Assembly (NCBI GenBank): GCA_905478325.1
Contig: CAJQIB010000028.1
Location: 17,168 to 81,167, forward strand
Direction of reading: 5' to 3'
From: an uncultured Flavobacteriales bacterium
GTDB lineage: Bacteria; Bacteroidota; Bacteroidia; Flavobacteriales_D; Sanyastnellaceae
Length of the DNA: 64,000 nucleotides
The position numbers and the translations under genes were made by a program. The stretch's first letter is position 1; every line of letters begins with the position of its first letter. The notes below the pieces were generated by a model. The model ran no database searches. It was not told the DNA's origin and saw nothing but the letters and a program-made list of their open reading frames with translations. Below, piece after piece: positions 52,286 to 61,242 of this stretch.

Positions 52286-54235
52286 TTATTTCTCTGGGAA
52301 ATCATTTTCCATATCAACCTCGATACGCTTGTCTTGGTTGGCGAGTTGCCACGCCGTGTGAAACACCAAGCGGCCAATCTCAGCCGTCTTGTCGTAGTGG
52401 ATTTTCTCCGGATCATCTCCCGGTTTATGATAGTCTTCGTGCACACCACTGAAGTAGAAGATCACAGGAATGTTGTGTTTCGCAAAATTGTAGTGATCAG
52501 ACCGGTAGTAAAAACGATTCGGATCATCCGGTGCGTTGAATGTATAATCCAATGCCAACTGCGTAAACTCACTGTTCGCGTTTTCACTGATCTCATGGAG
52601 CTCAGAAGATAGCTTATCTGACCCAATGAGATACACATACCGATCATCATCCGGGTGTGCCTCATCTGTCCTTCCGATCATATCAATATTGAGATTAGCC
52701 ACCGTGTTCTCGAGAGGCCAAACAGGATGATCTGAATACCATTCACTTCCGAGTAAGCCTTTTTCCTCTCCAACTACCGTCATCAGCAATACACTCCGGC
52801 GCGGCCCTTCTCCGGCATCCACCGCAGCCATGAAGGCTTGAGCCAACTCCAAGACCGTAACCGTCCCTGAACCGTCGTCGTCCGCCCCGTTATGGATTTC
52901 ACCGTCGATCACACCCACATGATCATAGTGTGCTGTAATCACCACCAACTCCTCCTGTAAAACGGAGTCTCTTCCTGGAATATAACCGAGTACGTTTTGC
53001 GTGTTGAATTTCCCTGAACGATCGTCCAGGTTGAAAGACCAACTCGCTGTTGGCATTGCCTGAGTTGTTAAAACTGCACCCTTCGCTTTCTTCTTCTGAA
53101 TTTTTTTCCAGCTTTTCAAGGTTGTTTGACCCCACCAGTTTTTGGTTGAACTGCCCTCCATAAAAAAAGTAGGTAAACGCGTTCCTTCTGTTTCTTTTGG
53201 GTCCGGTTGATCCAGTCGCATTGATTTTCTCAATAACCAGGGTTTTAAACGCCCTTTATACGCTCCCAACCCTTCACCTATGACAACCAAAGCTCTGGCT
53301 CCACTGGCCTCTGCATTCAATCGCTTCTTTTCAAGACCATCGCGCCAATTCTCCTCTGCTGCACCCGCTGTTCCCGAAAAAACAACCACCACTGAACCGG
53401 TACAATCCAACCCTATAAAGTCATCTGGTTCACCCCAGGAAGCAAACACCATTGGAAGGTTTTCCATTGACTTGTCCCGGATACCCGGATAGAATACATA
53501 CTCCTCTAAAAATTCAAAGGACGTACCTGAAACCGTCAGGCTTCCCCCTAAAATTTGCGATCGAACCATCGATACCTCTTGGTAATACCCTGCTTCATGG
53601 TACGGTGCTATCCCAACAGACTCGAAATAACTCGCTATGTAAGCCGCCGCTTTTTCTGCACCAGGTTCTCCTGTTTCACGCCCCTCAAAAGCATCACTCG
53701 CGAGCACCGTTAAGTGGTTTTCCAAATCACTTGCGTTGATTGTTTCAGCCCACTTTGTGGATTGCGCTGATAGCACTGAAAACAACGCCATGAAACCAAC
53801 GAAGCTCGCACACGCTATTTTACCCACACGCCGATCATGCCGTCCACCTTCAAAATCCTCTGATAAGAACGTTGTGACGATATCCAAAGCTTCAGTTTCA
53901 TCCACAAACCGCGCAGGGATACAAAGAATATTCGCGTTGTTATGTTGTCTGGTCAGCGCAGCAGTTTCAGCATTCCATGCGATACCCGCTCGCACAGCCT
54001 GGTGTTTGTTGGCTGTCATCGCCACACCATTTGCAGAGCCACAAATAAGGATACCTCTATCCACTTCTTCGTTTTGAACATCCAGCGCCACTTGATGCGC
54101 ATGGTCCGGATAATCTACACTTTCGTTAGAATCTGTTCCCCGATTGATTACTTCGTGGCCTTTGGATACTAACTGTTCCGTGATTACCTTTTTAAGTGCT
54201 GGACCGGCGTGATCGCCTCCAATTGAAATGCGCAT
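52286..54235 (-). CDS. In-frame fusion: ribose 5-phosphate isomerase B + exported M28-family metallopeptidase
   Basis: A 649-codon open frame with two enzymes. Residues 1 to about 139 are RpiB: GGDHAG, ILICGSANGVAMTANKH (Cys65), TRQHNNANILC (His98) and the C-terminal FEGGRHDRRV. Without any stop codon the frame runs into VGKIACASFVGFMALFSVLSAQS (137-159), which looks like a signal peptide. An M28 peptidase follows, with a PA-like insert and zinc ligands in VVITAHYDHVG, HNGADDDGSG, VVGEEKGLLGSEW, NIDMIGR and YRSDHYNF. V137 is GTG (53827), a possible internal start for the exported peptidase alone. Product could be a membrane-anchored fusion, two products from one frame, or a lost-stop artefact. 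Start ATG 54235 (MRISIGGDHAG). Confidence 0.85.
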   Translation of the reverse strand: MRISIGGDHAGPALKKVITEQLVSKGHEVINRGTDSNESVDYPDHAHQVALDVQNEEVDRGILICGSANGVAMTANKHQAVRAGIAWNAETAALTRQHNNANILCIPARFVDETEALDIVTTFLSEDFEGGRHDRRVGKIACASFVGFMALFSVLSAQSTKWAETINASDLENHLTVLASDAFEGRETGEPGAEKAAAYIASYFESVGIAPYHEAGYYQEVSMVRSQILGGSLTVSGTSFEFLEEYVFYPGIRDKSMENLPMVFASWGEPDDFIGLDCTGSVVVVFSGTAGAAEENWRDGLEKKRLNAEASGARALVVIGEGLGAYKGRLKPWLLRKSMRLDQPDPKETEGTRLPTFFMEGSSTKNWWGQTTLKSWKKIQKKKAKGAVLTTQAMPTASWSFNLDDRSGKFNTQNVLGYIPGRDSVLQEELVVITAHYDHVGVIDGEIHNGADDDGSGTVTVLELAQAFMAAVDAGEGPRRSVLLMTVVGEEKGLLGSEWYSDHPVWPLENTVANLNIDMIGRTDEAHPDDDRYVYLIGSDKLSSELHEISENANSEFTQLALDYTFNAPDDPNRFYYRSDHYNFAKHNIPVIFYFSGVHEDYHKPGDDPEKIHYDKTAEIGRLVFHTAWQLANQDKRIEVDMENDFPEK

Positions 54236-54617
54236 GGATTCAAATTTCAAGCAAGTTAATTAACAACCCACTCGTTGATAGCCTTAATCTTCCGTTTACA
54301 ACTCCTAACAACTCATGCTTGCTATTTCAAGCTCTCAAACGTAAGCCAACCTTGATGTGATTTATCCAACTAATTTGGTTGGAAGTTTTCGTTCATTTTA
54401 TCACCCAACTTCACTCAATTACGGACAACTTGCATGTGTGAATTCTTTACACAACCAGCAAAGACTCCAAGATGTTAATGAAACCATTAAACCATTGATT
54501 TACAATCTCCTCTTGTTAGATTCTATGTTTAAAACCAACCCAGATATTGTTCAGAATTCATAAATTCTACTTCCATTGCATCATGTTACCAACCGTTTCA
54601 ACAGACCTATAGTTACT
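54236..54617. other. AT-rich intergenic region between divergent genes
   Basis: 382 bp between the rpiB-M28 start and the MORN-protein start. It must contain both promoters, but I see no clean TAnnTTTG at a convincing distance. A 68-codon open frame at 54357-54563 has no recognisable features and is probably not a gene. No repeats or RNA structure recognised. Confidence 0.5.
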
Positions 54618-56180
54618 ATGAATTATTCTTTAAGAATATATACATATATACTATGTTGTTCATTCATAATCTCTGCTGCTGCTCAGCCAGAAATCGAAAA
54701 TTGTGTCTGGACAACATTTACTTTTGAGGATGGAAAAAAAGCAAGTGAAGGGTGTTTGGTGGATGGACAACCAGAGGGGGAATGGACAACATATTTTGAA
54801 AACGGAGTTTTAAAAAGCAAGGGATCACGGAGTGATTTTAAATTGAATGGTTTGTGGGAATTTTACCATGAAAATGGGAATATTCAAAGACGGGTAGAAT
54901 TTGGATTGGGTCAGAAAAATGGGAAAGAGTGGAATTTTAAGGAGCAAGGAAATCTTGTGACAGAACGTGTTTTTGAACAGGGTGTTCAGGTAGGAATTCA
55001 GTTGGATTATGATCCATCCGGATGGATTAAAAAGAGAACTCCTTTTAAAACAGGTAAAACCCATGGTTGGGGGAGAGAATGGGCGGAGGACGGTCGTGTT
55101 ATCGCATTATTCGAATACAATGAAGGCCGTTTGAGATCAACGCAACGAATCAATGCGTTGGATGATCAAAATAGAAAAACAGGGATTTGGATGGAGTGGA
55201 ATTCCATGGAACGGAAAATAGAGGAAGGTCCTTGGCTTGCAGGAAAACGAAACGGAATTTTCAAGTTTTACGACGGGTTTGGCCAGTTGGATTATCTAGA
55301 AAAATACGAATTTGGAGAGATTGTAAAAGATGTAGAGGCAACAACACCTGTAGATGTAAGAACGACACGCCATCCAAATGGGGTTATTGCAACAAAATCT
55401 ACGTATTCAGAGGATGCGTTGATTGGTGTTTTTAGGGCGTATGATACCACCGGAACACTGGAGTCAGGAGCGTTGTACGAGGCCAATAAAAAAGTAGCAG
55501 AAGGAATCACAAATGAGGAAGGCAATCGCACGGGTTGGTGGGTGTGGTTTGACGAAATGGGAAATAAAAAAGCCAGTGGAAATTATACAGCTGGAAAAGA
55601 GGAGGGAAAGTGGGAATACTTCAATGCACTGGGTGATATCATCCAAGAAGGTTTTTTTAAAAACGGACTGTATCATGGAGATTGGACCTGGTATTATCCC
55701 AATAAATCCCTTCATCGAAAAGAGCAATACCGAAAAGGGAAAGAGAACGGCGAATTCATTGAATGGAATATCACCGGAGAATTACTCAATCAAGGTGTTT
55801 ATCAGAACGGTTTGAAGCAAGGTGATTGGATAGAAGATGTTAATGACCACAGAGAGGAGGGAGCGTATTTAGATGGAATGAAAGACGAAGAGTGGAAGCA
55901 TTTTAATACCGATGGAAAGCAAAGTTTTAAAGGAACTTTTATTTATGGACTACCCGATGGAAAACACACTTTTTATCAAGAGAAGGGGGGAGTTGATCAT
56001 ATAGAACGGTATGAAGGAGGAGTGAAACAAGGAAAATGGATTTTCTACAATTCAGATAATCTCATCGAGCAAACACGAGAATATCGTCAAGGAGAATTGA
56101 TAAAAGTGGATGGTCAAACCATTAAAACAAGAAGGGAAAAGCGTGCAGACCGTGATCTAAAAAGAACGAAAACACCATGA
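54618..56180 (+). CDS. Exported MORN-repeat-variant protein (YwqK-like)
   Basis: A 520-residue protein. MNYSLRIYTYILCCSFIISAAAQ is a signal peptide. The rest is about sixteen tandem repeats of 21-25 residues of the kind GxWxxYxxxGxLxxxxxYxxGxxx (examples GEWTTYFENGVLKSKG, GKWEYFNALGDIIQEG, GKWIFYNSDNLIEQTR), a MORN-variant/YwqK solenoid rich in Trp, Tyr and Gly. The tail is basic (TRREKRADRDLKRTK). It overlaps the PAS histidine kinase gene by ATGA, so the two are translationally coupled. Function unknown; as a periplasmic repeat protein it may bind envelope glycans or partners. The region is AT-richer than the flanks by eye. Confidence 0.82.
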   Translation: MNYSLRIYTYILCCSFIISAAAQPEIENCVWTTFTFEDGKKASEGCLVDGQPEGEWTTYFENGVLKSKGSRSDFKLNGLWEFYHENGNIQRRVEFGLGQKNGKEWNFKEQGNLVTERVFEQGVQVGIQLDYDPSGWIKKRTPFKTGKTHGWGREWAEDGRVIALFEYNEGRLRSTQRINALDDQNRKTGIWMEWNSMERKIEEGPWLAGKRNGIFKFYDGFGQLDYLEKYEFGEIVKDVEATTPVDVRTTRHPNGVIATKSTYSEDALIGVFRAYDTTGTLESGALYEANKKVAEGITNEEGNRTGWWVWFDEMGNKKASGNYTAGKEEGKWEYFNALGDIIQEGFFKNGLYHGDWTWYYPNKSLHRKEQYRKGKENGEFIEWNITGELLNQGVYQNGLKQGDWIEDVNDHREEGAYLDGMKDEEWKHFNTDGKQSFKGTFIYGLPDGKHTFYQEKGGVDHIERYEGGVKQGKWIFYNSDNLIEQTREYRQGELIKVDGQTIKTRREKRADRDLKRTKTP

Positions 56181-59041
56181 AGGATCAAGACACTGTGTAT
56201 TCTTGGTTGTTTGCATTAAACGATGCTGCTGCCGTTTATCAAGACGGTGTGATCTGTGCATCGAATGATGCATTCAATACATACTTGGATTCAGGTCACT
56301 CCGCGCTGTTCGAATGGGTTAAAAACAACGAATCAACTCCTTTTCAAGGGGTTGTGAAAGATCTGGATGGCAACCACTGTGCGATTCACGGTTTAAAAAG
56401 CAAACTGAGCGACAACACGACACTTTGTACGCTGCAAGACGTTACAGAGTTGGAGGTTCTAAAAGAAGTTCAAACGATCAATCAGAATAAATTTAAAGCG
56501 TTGAGCAACGGTACCATGGAGGGAATCGCTTTGTTTAGTGGTGATGAGGTGGTTGATGTCAATGAACGCATGGTTCAAATCACAGGGTTCAATGAAGCGA
56601 ATGAACTCATTAAAAACGGTCTTAAAGGGTTCTTTAAAACACGTGATTGGAAGCGGTTATCTACCCGATTGAATGAAGTGTTTGATTTTGAAATTGAAAA
56701 TTCGAAAGGGATTAAAATCAATATAGAGGCTCAACTCACATCAACAAATAAAGAAACAGACAACCTACAAGCATTGGTAATGCTTGATGTTACCGAAAAA
56801 AAGAGGATTGAGCGCGACCTACTTCAAACCAAAGAACGGTTTAGGTTATTGGTGGAATCCAGCCCGATCGGGTTGTTTCTCGTTGTCAAAAATAAAATTC
56901 GATACATCAACCAAGCGGCCTCGAGTTTATTGGGTTTTGAAGATGAGGAGGAAGTGTACAATCAAGATATCTCTTCGCTCTTTATGGACTCAGACCGCCA
57001 GCGGGTATTGGAGGATATGGAAGCGGTTTATAAAGGAGAGAAACCACCCTATATCGAATTGTCCATGCGGGGTTTGAATACGCAAGCGAAAGCTGTTGGG
57101 ATTCAAATGGGCTTGACGTTTTATGATCAGAAACCGGCTGTTCAGATTACCGTGAGTGATTTATCGACCCGAATGATGCTTGTACGTGAGCAGATGAGAG
57201 CTTCTTCAGCTGAAGAAGCGAATGCTCTTTTGAAGGAAGAAATTAAGCGCCACAAGAAGACACAAATTCAACTAAAGGAGGCGGAAAGACTGAACAGGTC
57301 CATTGTAGAGAGCTCTATTGATATGATTCTTGCGTTTGACATCAATGGGAATTTGATTCAATTTAATCACGCAGCGTCTGTGGAGTTTGGATGGACTTTT
57401 GACGATGCGAAACAACTAAGGCCTAAGCAGTTTTTAGCGGATGAAAGTGAATTCGCGGATGTGATGAGCGAATTAAAAGAGAAAAATCACTTCGTTGGGG
57501 AGTTGACAGGTCTCCGTTCTTCAGGTGAAACATTTCAACTCTTGATGTCCGTTGCTTCGTTGAGGGATGATGATGGGAATACGTTGGGAGCGGTTACGGT
57601 GGGGAGGGACATTACGGGCCTGCAGATAGCGGAACAAGAACTTCGTAGAAGTGAAGAGCGGTATCGTGACATTTTAGACAACGCTAGCGATTTAGTTTTC
57701 TTGGTCGATCAACACGGAAAATTCACCTACGCGAACCCGTCATTTTTCAGAACACTTGGGTATAACGGTACATCCTTGTTGGAAACCAACCTCCAATCCA
57801 TTACTTCTCTTGATAATGAAAACTGGGCCGAATCGATTTCAGGGACGAACAAAGAACTTGTTTTTAAAAAACAAGACGGGACCCCGTTGAACATGCTCGG
57901 AGGAGCGTCGATGCAAAGAGACCACAACGAAAAAGTAACTGGTGTGAGGGGAATTTTCTTGGATGTATCAGAAATGCGCGGGTACCAGCGTGATGCGATG
58001 GTGCAATCTGCAAAACTGGAGTCCATATTCAACTCGACGAAATACCTTTTGATGTTTACCCTGGACCAGTCTTTACATGTGAGTTCATCGAACCTCAATA
58101 TGGAGAGTACATTCCAAAACCGATTCAAGGCTGATATTCAAAAAGGAACTGCAATTGTTGAGTTGTTGGGCACCTTTACCTCGGAGAAACTATACAACGG
58201 CCAATTGCGCTTGTTGAAACAAGCCCAAAGAGGGGTGCAACAGCAATTTGAATTGCCTCTTGTGGGTTTCGCAGGAGAAGTCGTGTGGTATCAAGTGTTT
58301 GTCAATCCGGTGCGGTACGATGACCAGGAAGAAGAACTCAGTTGCATTGCATATGATATTACTGAGAGAAAAGAAATCGAGCAACAAATCCGAGAGGCGC
58401 TGAAAGAGAAAGAGGTGCTGTTGCAAGAGGTGCACCACCGGGTTAAAAACAACCTTCAGGTCATATCAAGCATGCTCAACCTTCAGCGCCGGTTCATATC
58501 GGATCCGCTTATGTTGAATATTTTGGAAGAGAGTCAAAATAGAATTTCTACAATGAGCTTCATCCACGAGTCTTTGTATCAGAACTCTGATTTTAGCTCG
58601 ATCAGCTTTTCTTCTTATCTCGAACGCCTCACCAACAACCTGATTCATAGCTACTCCAAAATTTCATGTGAAGTAGAGCTGGTGTCTTGTTTGGATAACG
58701 TGTACATCAATTTAAAGCAAGCCATCCCGTGTGGGTTGATTGTAAACGAGCTGGTATCGAATTGTTTGAAGTATGCTTTTGTAGGAAGAGAGCATGGAAA
58801 ACTCACACTAAGGGTAGAGGAAAAGGACAACGAATTGGAAATAGAGGTTTCGGATGACGGTGTTGGTTTACCCGAAGGTTTTAGCTTTGAATCGAACGAT
58901 TCTTTAGGAGTATATCTTGTTCAAGCCCTAACAGAACAGCTCGATGGAGTTTTGATTGTGAATAACAATTCCACGACGAGTGCGTTAGAAAAGACCACGG
59001 GGAGTTCCTTTTTGGTTAGATTTACCCCAATTGCGGATTAA
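56177..59041 (+). CDS. Multi-PAS sensor histidine kinase (HisKA_2 type)
   Basis: A 954-residue kinase with no obvious membrane helix, so probably cytoplasmic. At least four PAS domains are visible: about 105-210 (GIALFSGDEVVDVNERMVQITGF), 215-335 (ESSPIGLFLVVKNKIRYIN), 375-490 (SSIDMILAFDINGNLIQFNHAASVEFGW) and 495-610 (DNASDLVFLVDQHGKFTYAN), with a further PAS-like stretch at about 615-740. The HisKA_2 phospho-acceptor motif is LLQEVHHRVKNNLQVISSML, His about 754. The ATPase has GLIVNELVSNCLKYAF and VSDDGVGLPEG. It overlaps the MORN gene by ATGA and precedes the LytTR regulator by 15 nt, giving an evident two-component pair. Confidence 0.9.
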   Translation: MKDQDTVYSWLFALNDAAAVYQDGVICASNDAFNTYLDSGHSALFEWVKNNESTPFQGVVKDLDGNHCAIHGLKSKLSDNTTLCTLQDVTELEVLKEVQTINQNKFKALSNGTMEGIALFSGDEVVDVNERMVQITGFNEANELIKNGLKGFFKTRDWKRLSTRLNEVFDFEIENSKGIKINIEAQLTSTNKETDNLQALVMLDVTEKKRIERDLLQTKERFRLLVESSPIGLFLVVKNKIRYINQAASSLLGFEDEEEVYNQDISSLFMDSDRQRVLEDMEAVYKGEKPPYIELSMRGLNTQAKAVGIQMGLTFYDQKPAVQITVSDLSTRMMLVREQMRASSAEEANALLKEEIKRHKKTQIQLKEAERLNRSIVESSIDMILAFDINGNLIQFNHAASVEFGWTFDDAKQLRPKQFLADESEFADVMSELKEKNHFVGELTGLRSSGETFQLLMSVASLRDDDGNTLGAVTVGRDITGLQIAEQELRRSEERYRDILDNASDLVFLVDQHGKFTYANPSFFRTLGYNGTSLLETNLQSITSLDNENWAESISGTNKELVFKKQDGTPLNMLGGASMQRDHNEKVTGVRGIFLDVSEMRGYQRDAMVQSAKLESIFNSTKYLLMFTLDQSLHVSSSNLNMESTFQNRFKADIQKGTAIVELLGTFTSEKLYNGQLRLLKQAQRGVQQQFELPLVGFAGEVVWYQVFVNPVRYDDQEEELSCIAYDITERKEIEQQIREALKEKEVLLQEVHHRVKNNLQVISSMLNLQRRFISDPLMLNILEESQNRISTMSFIHESLYQNSDFSSISFSSYLERLTNNLIHSYSKISCEVELVSCLDNVYINLKQAIPCGLIVNELVSNCLKYAFVGREHGKLTLRVEEKDNELEIEVSDDGVGLPEGFSFESNDSLGVYLVQALTEQLDGVLIVNNNSTTSALEKTTGSSFLVRFTPIAD

Positions 59042-59056
59042 CGGAACACGACTACC

Positions 59057-59806
59057 ATGCCAATCAATATACTTGTTACTGAGGACGAAAGCATCGTCCG
59101 TAAAGACATCGAACGATGCCTTGGAAACCTTGGATACAATGTAATTGCCTCTGCGGATAATGGGAACGATGCGATCTCTATGGCCATGAAACACAAGCCA
59201 GACCTGGCTTTGATGGACATCATGATCAAGGGAGATATGAACGGAATTGCAGCAGCTGAGGAGATCAAACGCAACATGGATATCCCGGTTGTATTTCTCA
59301 CGGCATACGCAGATGAGGGCACGCTGAACGAGGCTAAAATGGCCGAACCGCATGGTTATATCCTGAAGCCATTTAAAGACGTCGATATCCAAACGGCGAT
59401 TGAAATGGCTTTGCACAAGCACAGCAAAGAGCGTGAGATGAAGCAGGAAACTGACTTCTTGCGCAGCATGGCTGAACACAAAGAAGACTCAGACGTCATC
59501 TTTGTTAAAAACCGCAGCCGTTTGGTTCGTGTAAAGAACGACGACCTGTTGTTTGTTGAGGCATTGAAAGACTACGTTGTGGTCCACACACGAACAGAGA
59601 GCTACACCATTCATTCGACGATGAAGGATGTAGAAACAAAACTTGGAGGCAAAGAATTTTTGCGCGTCCACCGGAGTTTCATTGTGAACATTGAAGCCAT
59701 TGAAAGCATCAAATACGCGATGATTACAATTGACGGAATGGACAAGGAAATCCCTGTAGGTGGAAGCTATAAAGACTCCTTAGCGGATCGAATCAACTTG
59801 CTTTAA
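59057..59806 (+). CDS. LytTR-family response regulator
   Basis: A 249-residue regulator. The receiver domain (about 1-120) has the acidic pocket VTEDES, phospho-acceptor in LALMDIMIKGD, the Thr/Ala FLTAYAD and Lys in YILKPF. A LytTR DNA-binding domain follows (about 145-249: FVKNRSRLVRVKNDDLLFVEALKDYVVVHT, FLRVHRSFIVN). It is 15 nt downstream of the PAS kinase and is its likely partner. LytTR regulators bind short direct repeats; target genes not evident. Confidence 0.92.
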   Translation: MPINILVTEDESIVRKDIERCLGNLGYNVIASADNGNDAISMAMKHKPDLALMDIMIKGDMNGIAAAEEIKRNMDIPVVFLTAYADEGTLNEAKMAEPHGYILKPFKDVDIQTAIEMALHKHSKEREMKQETDFLRSMAEHKEDSDVIFVKNRSRLVRVKNDDLLFVEALKDYVVVHTRTESYTIHSTMKDVETKLGGKEFLRVHRSFIVNIEAIESIKYAMITIDGMDKEIPVGGSYKDSLADRINLL

Positions 59807-59811
59807 GGCAA

Positions 59812-59830
59812 GCTGAAAAACACCTGGTTT
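59812..59830. terminator. Possible bidirectional terminator between LytTR and Rieske genes
   Basis: An A5 run, ACC/GGT core and T6 run form a short AT-rich stem in the 31-bp gap between convergent stop codons. The T-run suits the plus strand and the A-run the minus strand. Weak stem, so low confidence. Confidence 0.35.
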
Positions 59831-59837
59831 TTTCACT

Positions 59838-60947
59838 TTAGTTGGACCTGTTGTCGCTTTCCAATAATCGGGACAGCAACAAGTGGAATTGGTGCACGCC
59901 TTGCTCTCGCGTTGGTGAAAACCGCCCAGTTGAATAACTTCTTGATTGAATTCCTTTTTGAACAGCAGCGACGACTGCCTCATCCTCCTGTTCTACTAAA
60001 TCCAAATCACCCCCAGCGCCACGATCCATTTTAGAAGCGTCGAAAACGTACGACTTGAATGTGATTCTGGTTTTGTTCTTGCTAATGGGTTCAACCCGGT
60101 TGACCGACAATCCCCAGGGATAGAAATTGAGCATGACGTTAGGAAACAACCAGAAGTAATACGCTGAGATATTGGACCCAAAATCAACGTGGCCCTCGGG
60201 TAAATCAAACGTATCGGCATCTCCACGGGTATATCCAATTTGGAGACTACCGTATTCAAAGAGGACGGTCTTGTACTGATCGTAATCAACAGCAGCATTC
60301 AAAGCTTGATGCACAAAAGGAATGTGAAAGCCCTCTAGAAAATTATCACAGTACAACGCCCAGTGAGCGTCCACTTCATAAACCTCTTCTTTTTTCGGTT
60401 GGTATGTGAACTGTGAAACGGGCATAAAACCAACCCGTTCGTTGAGAATCTCAATCAATGCAGACAAACCAAAAGAAGGGGCAAGCCCAACGAATAAATG
60501 CCCAGCCCAAGAGGTGATCGGGTGGTCTTTCAGATCATCACATGGCCGAGGAAAGTCAAGTGCTGTTTCAAACTCTGGCATGCTTTTAAAGGCCCCATTC
60601 ATTTCGAAACGGCGGCCGTGGTATCCACATACAAGCTGGCGCAACTGACACGGCTTGTCGACGAGAAGATTGCCGCGGTGCGTGCACACGTTGGCGAGAC
60701 ATTGGATGTGACCATCTTCTTGACGGGACAACAACAAGGGCTCATCAAGGAATTCAGGCAACAGAACAAAAGGAGAAACCGAGTTTTCAGGAGAAATTGC
60801 ATTTGCGACGGGCCCAACCCAATGCCATGACCTCTCGAAAACAGAAACCTTCAAAGCCTCAAAAACATCATCGCGGGTATAGAATTTAGCCGGAAGTGTT
60901 TCAGCTCTTCGGATGTCAGGGTCGATAAAAAATGAAGGTGTGCGCAT
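59838..60947 (-). CDS. Rieske non-heme iron oxygenase, alpha subunit
   Basis: A 369-residue ring-hydroxylating-type oxygenase. The Rieske [2Fe-2S] domain has CTHRGN and CGYHGR (about residues 88-110) with CxH-x17-CxxH geometry. The catalytic domain has CDNFLEGFHIPFVHQAL, giving the two His ligands of the mononuclear iron, and a later acidic ligand is expected in the C-terminal third. Relatives include aromatic-ring, choline and carnitine oxygenases, so the substrate is open. No reductase or ferredoxin gene is near. Its promoter should lie in the following 295-bp gap. Confidence 0.87.
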   Translation of the reverse strand: MRTPSFFIDPDIRRAETLPAKFYTRDDVFEALKVSVFERSWHWVGPVANAISPENSVSPFVLLPEFLDEPLLLSRQEDGHIQCLANVCTHRGNLLVDKPCQLRQLVCGYHGRRFEMNGAFKSMPEFETALDFPRPCDDLKDHPITSWAGHLFVGLAPSFGLSALIEILNERVGFMPVSQFTYQPKKEEVYEVDAHWALYCDNFLEGFHIPFVHQALNAAVDYDQYKTVLFEYGSLQIGYTRGDADTFDLPEGHVDFGSNISAYYFWLFPNVMLNFYPWGLSVNRVEPISKNKTRITFKSYVFDASKMDRGAGGDLDLVEQEDEAVVAAVQKGIQSRSYSTGRFSPTREQGVHQFHLLLSRLLESDNRSN

Positions 60948-61242
60948 GGTTGGTTTCGGCGAAACAATGAAGATAACTCATTTCGATAAAGACAGATGGT
61001 AGGCATGCGGAAACACCCAATGCAATAAGGGGTAAACGTGACCAAGCCCAGCGAGGTTGTCCCCCGCCAAATTAACCGTCACCCAAGCGATGATTATAAA
61101 GATGTAGGCTGGTAGCCTGTGGAGGGCATAAAAACCAGAAAACCAGTTGATTTAACGTGGGTATTACGTAACATTAACTTAACATTTAGCACCTTGTTTT
61201 ATCGTTGCCAATGGTGACATTCACACTCCCAAATAGAATGGT
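60948..61242. other. Intergenic region between the divergent Rieske and PiT-like genes
   Basis: 295 bp without a gene. TATCGTTG near 61199 is one base off TAnnTTTG and could serve the PiT-like gene. No repeat, RNA or palindrome stood out. Confidence 0.4.

Noticed and set aside
54357..54563. 68-codon open frame upstream of the MORN-protein gene
   Set aside because: No recognisable domain, low-complexity composition, and it fills the promoter region of two divergent genes; treated as non-coding.
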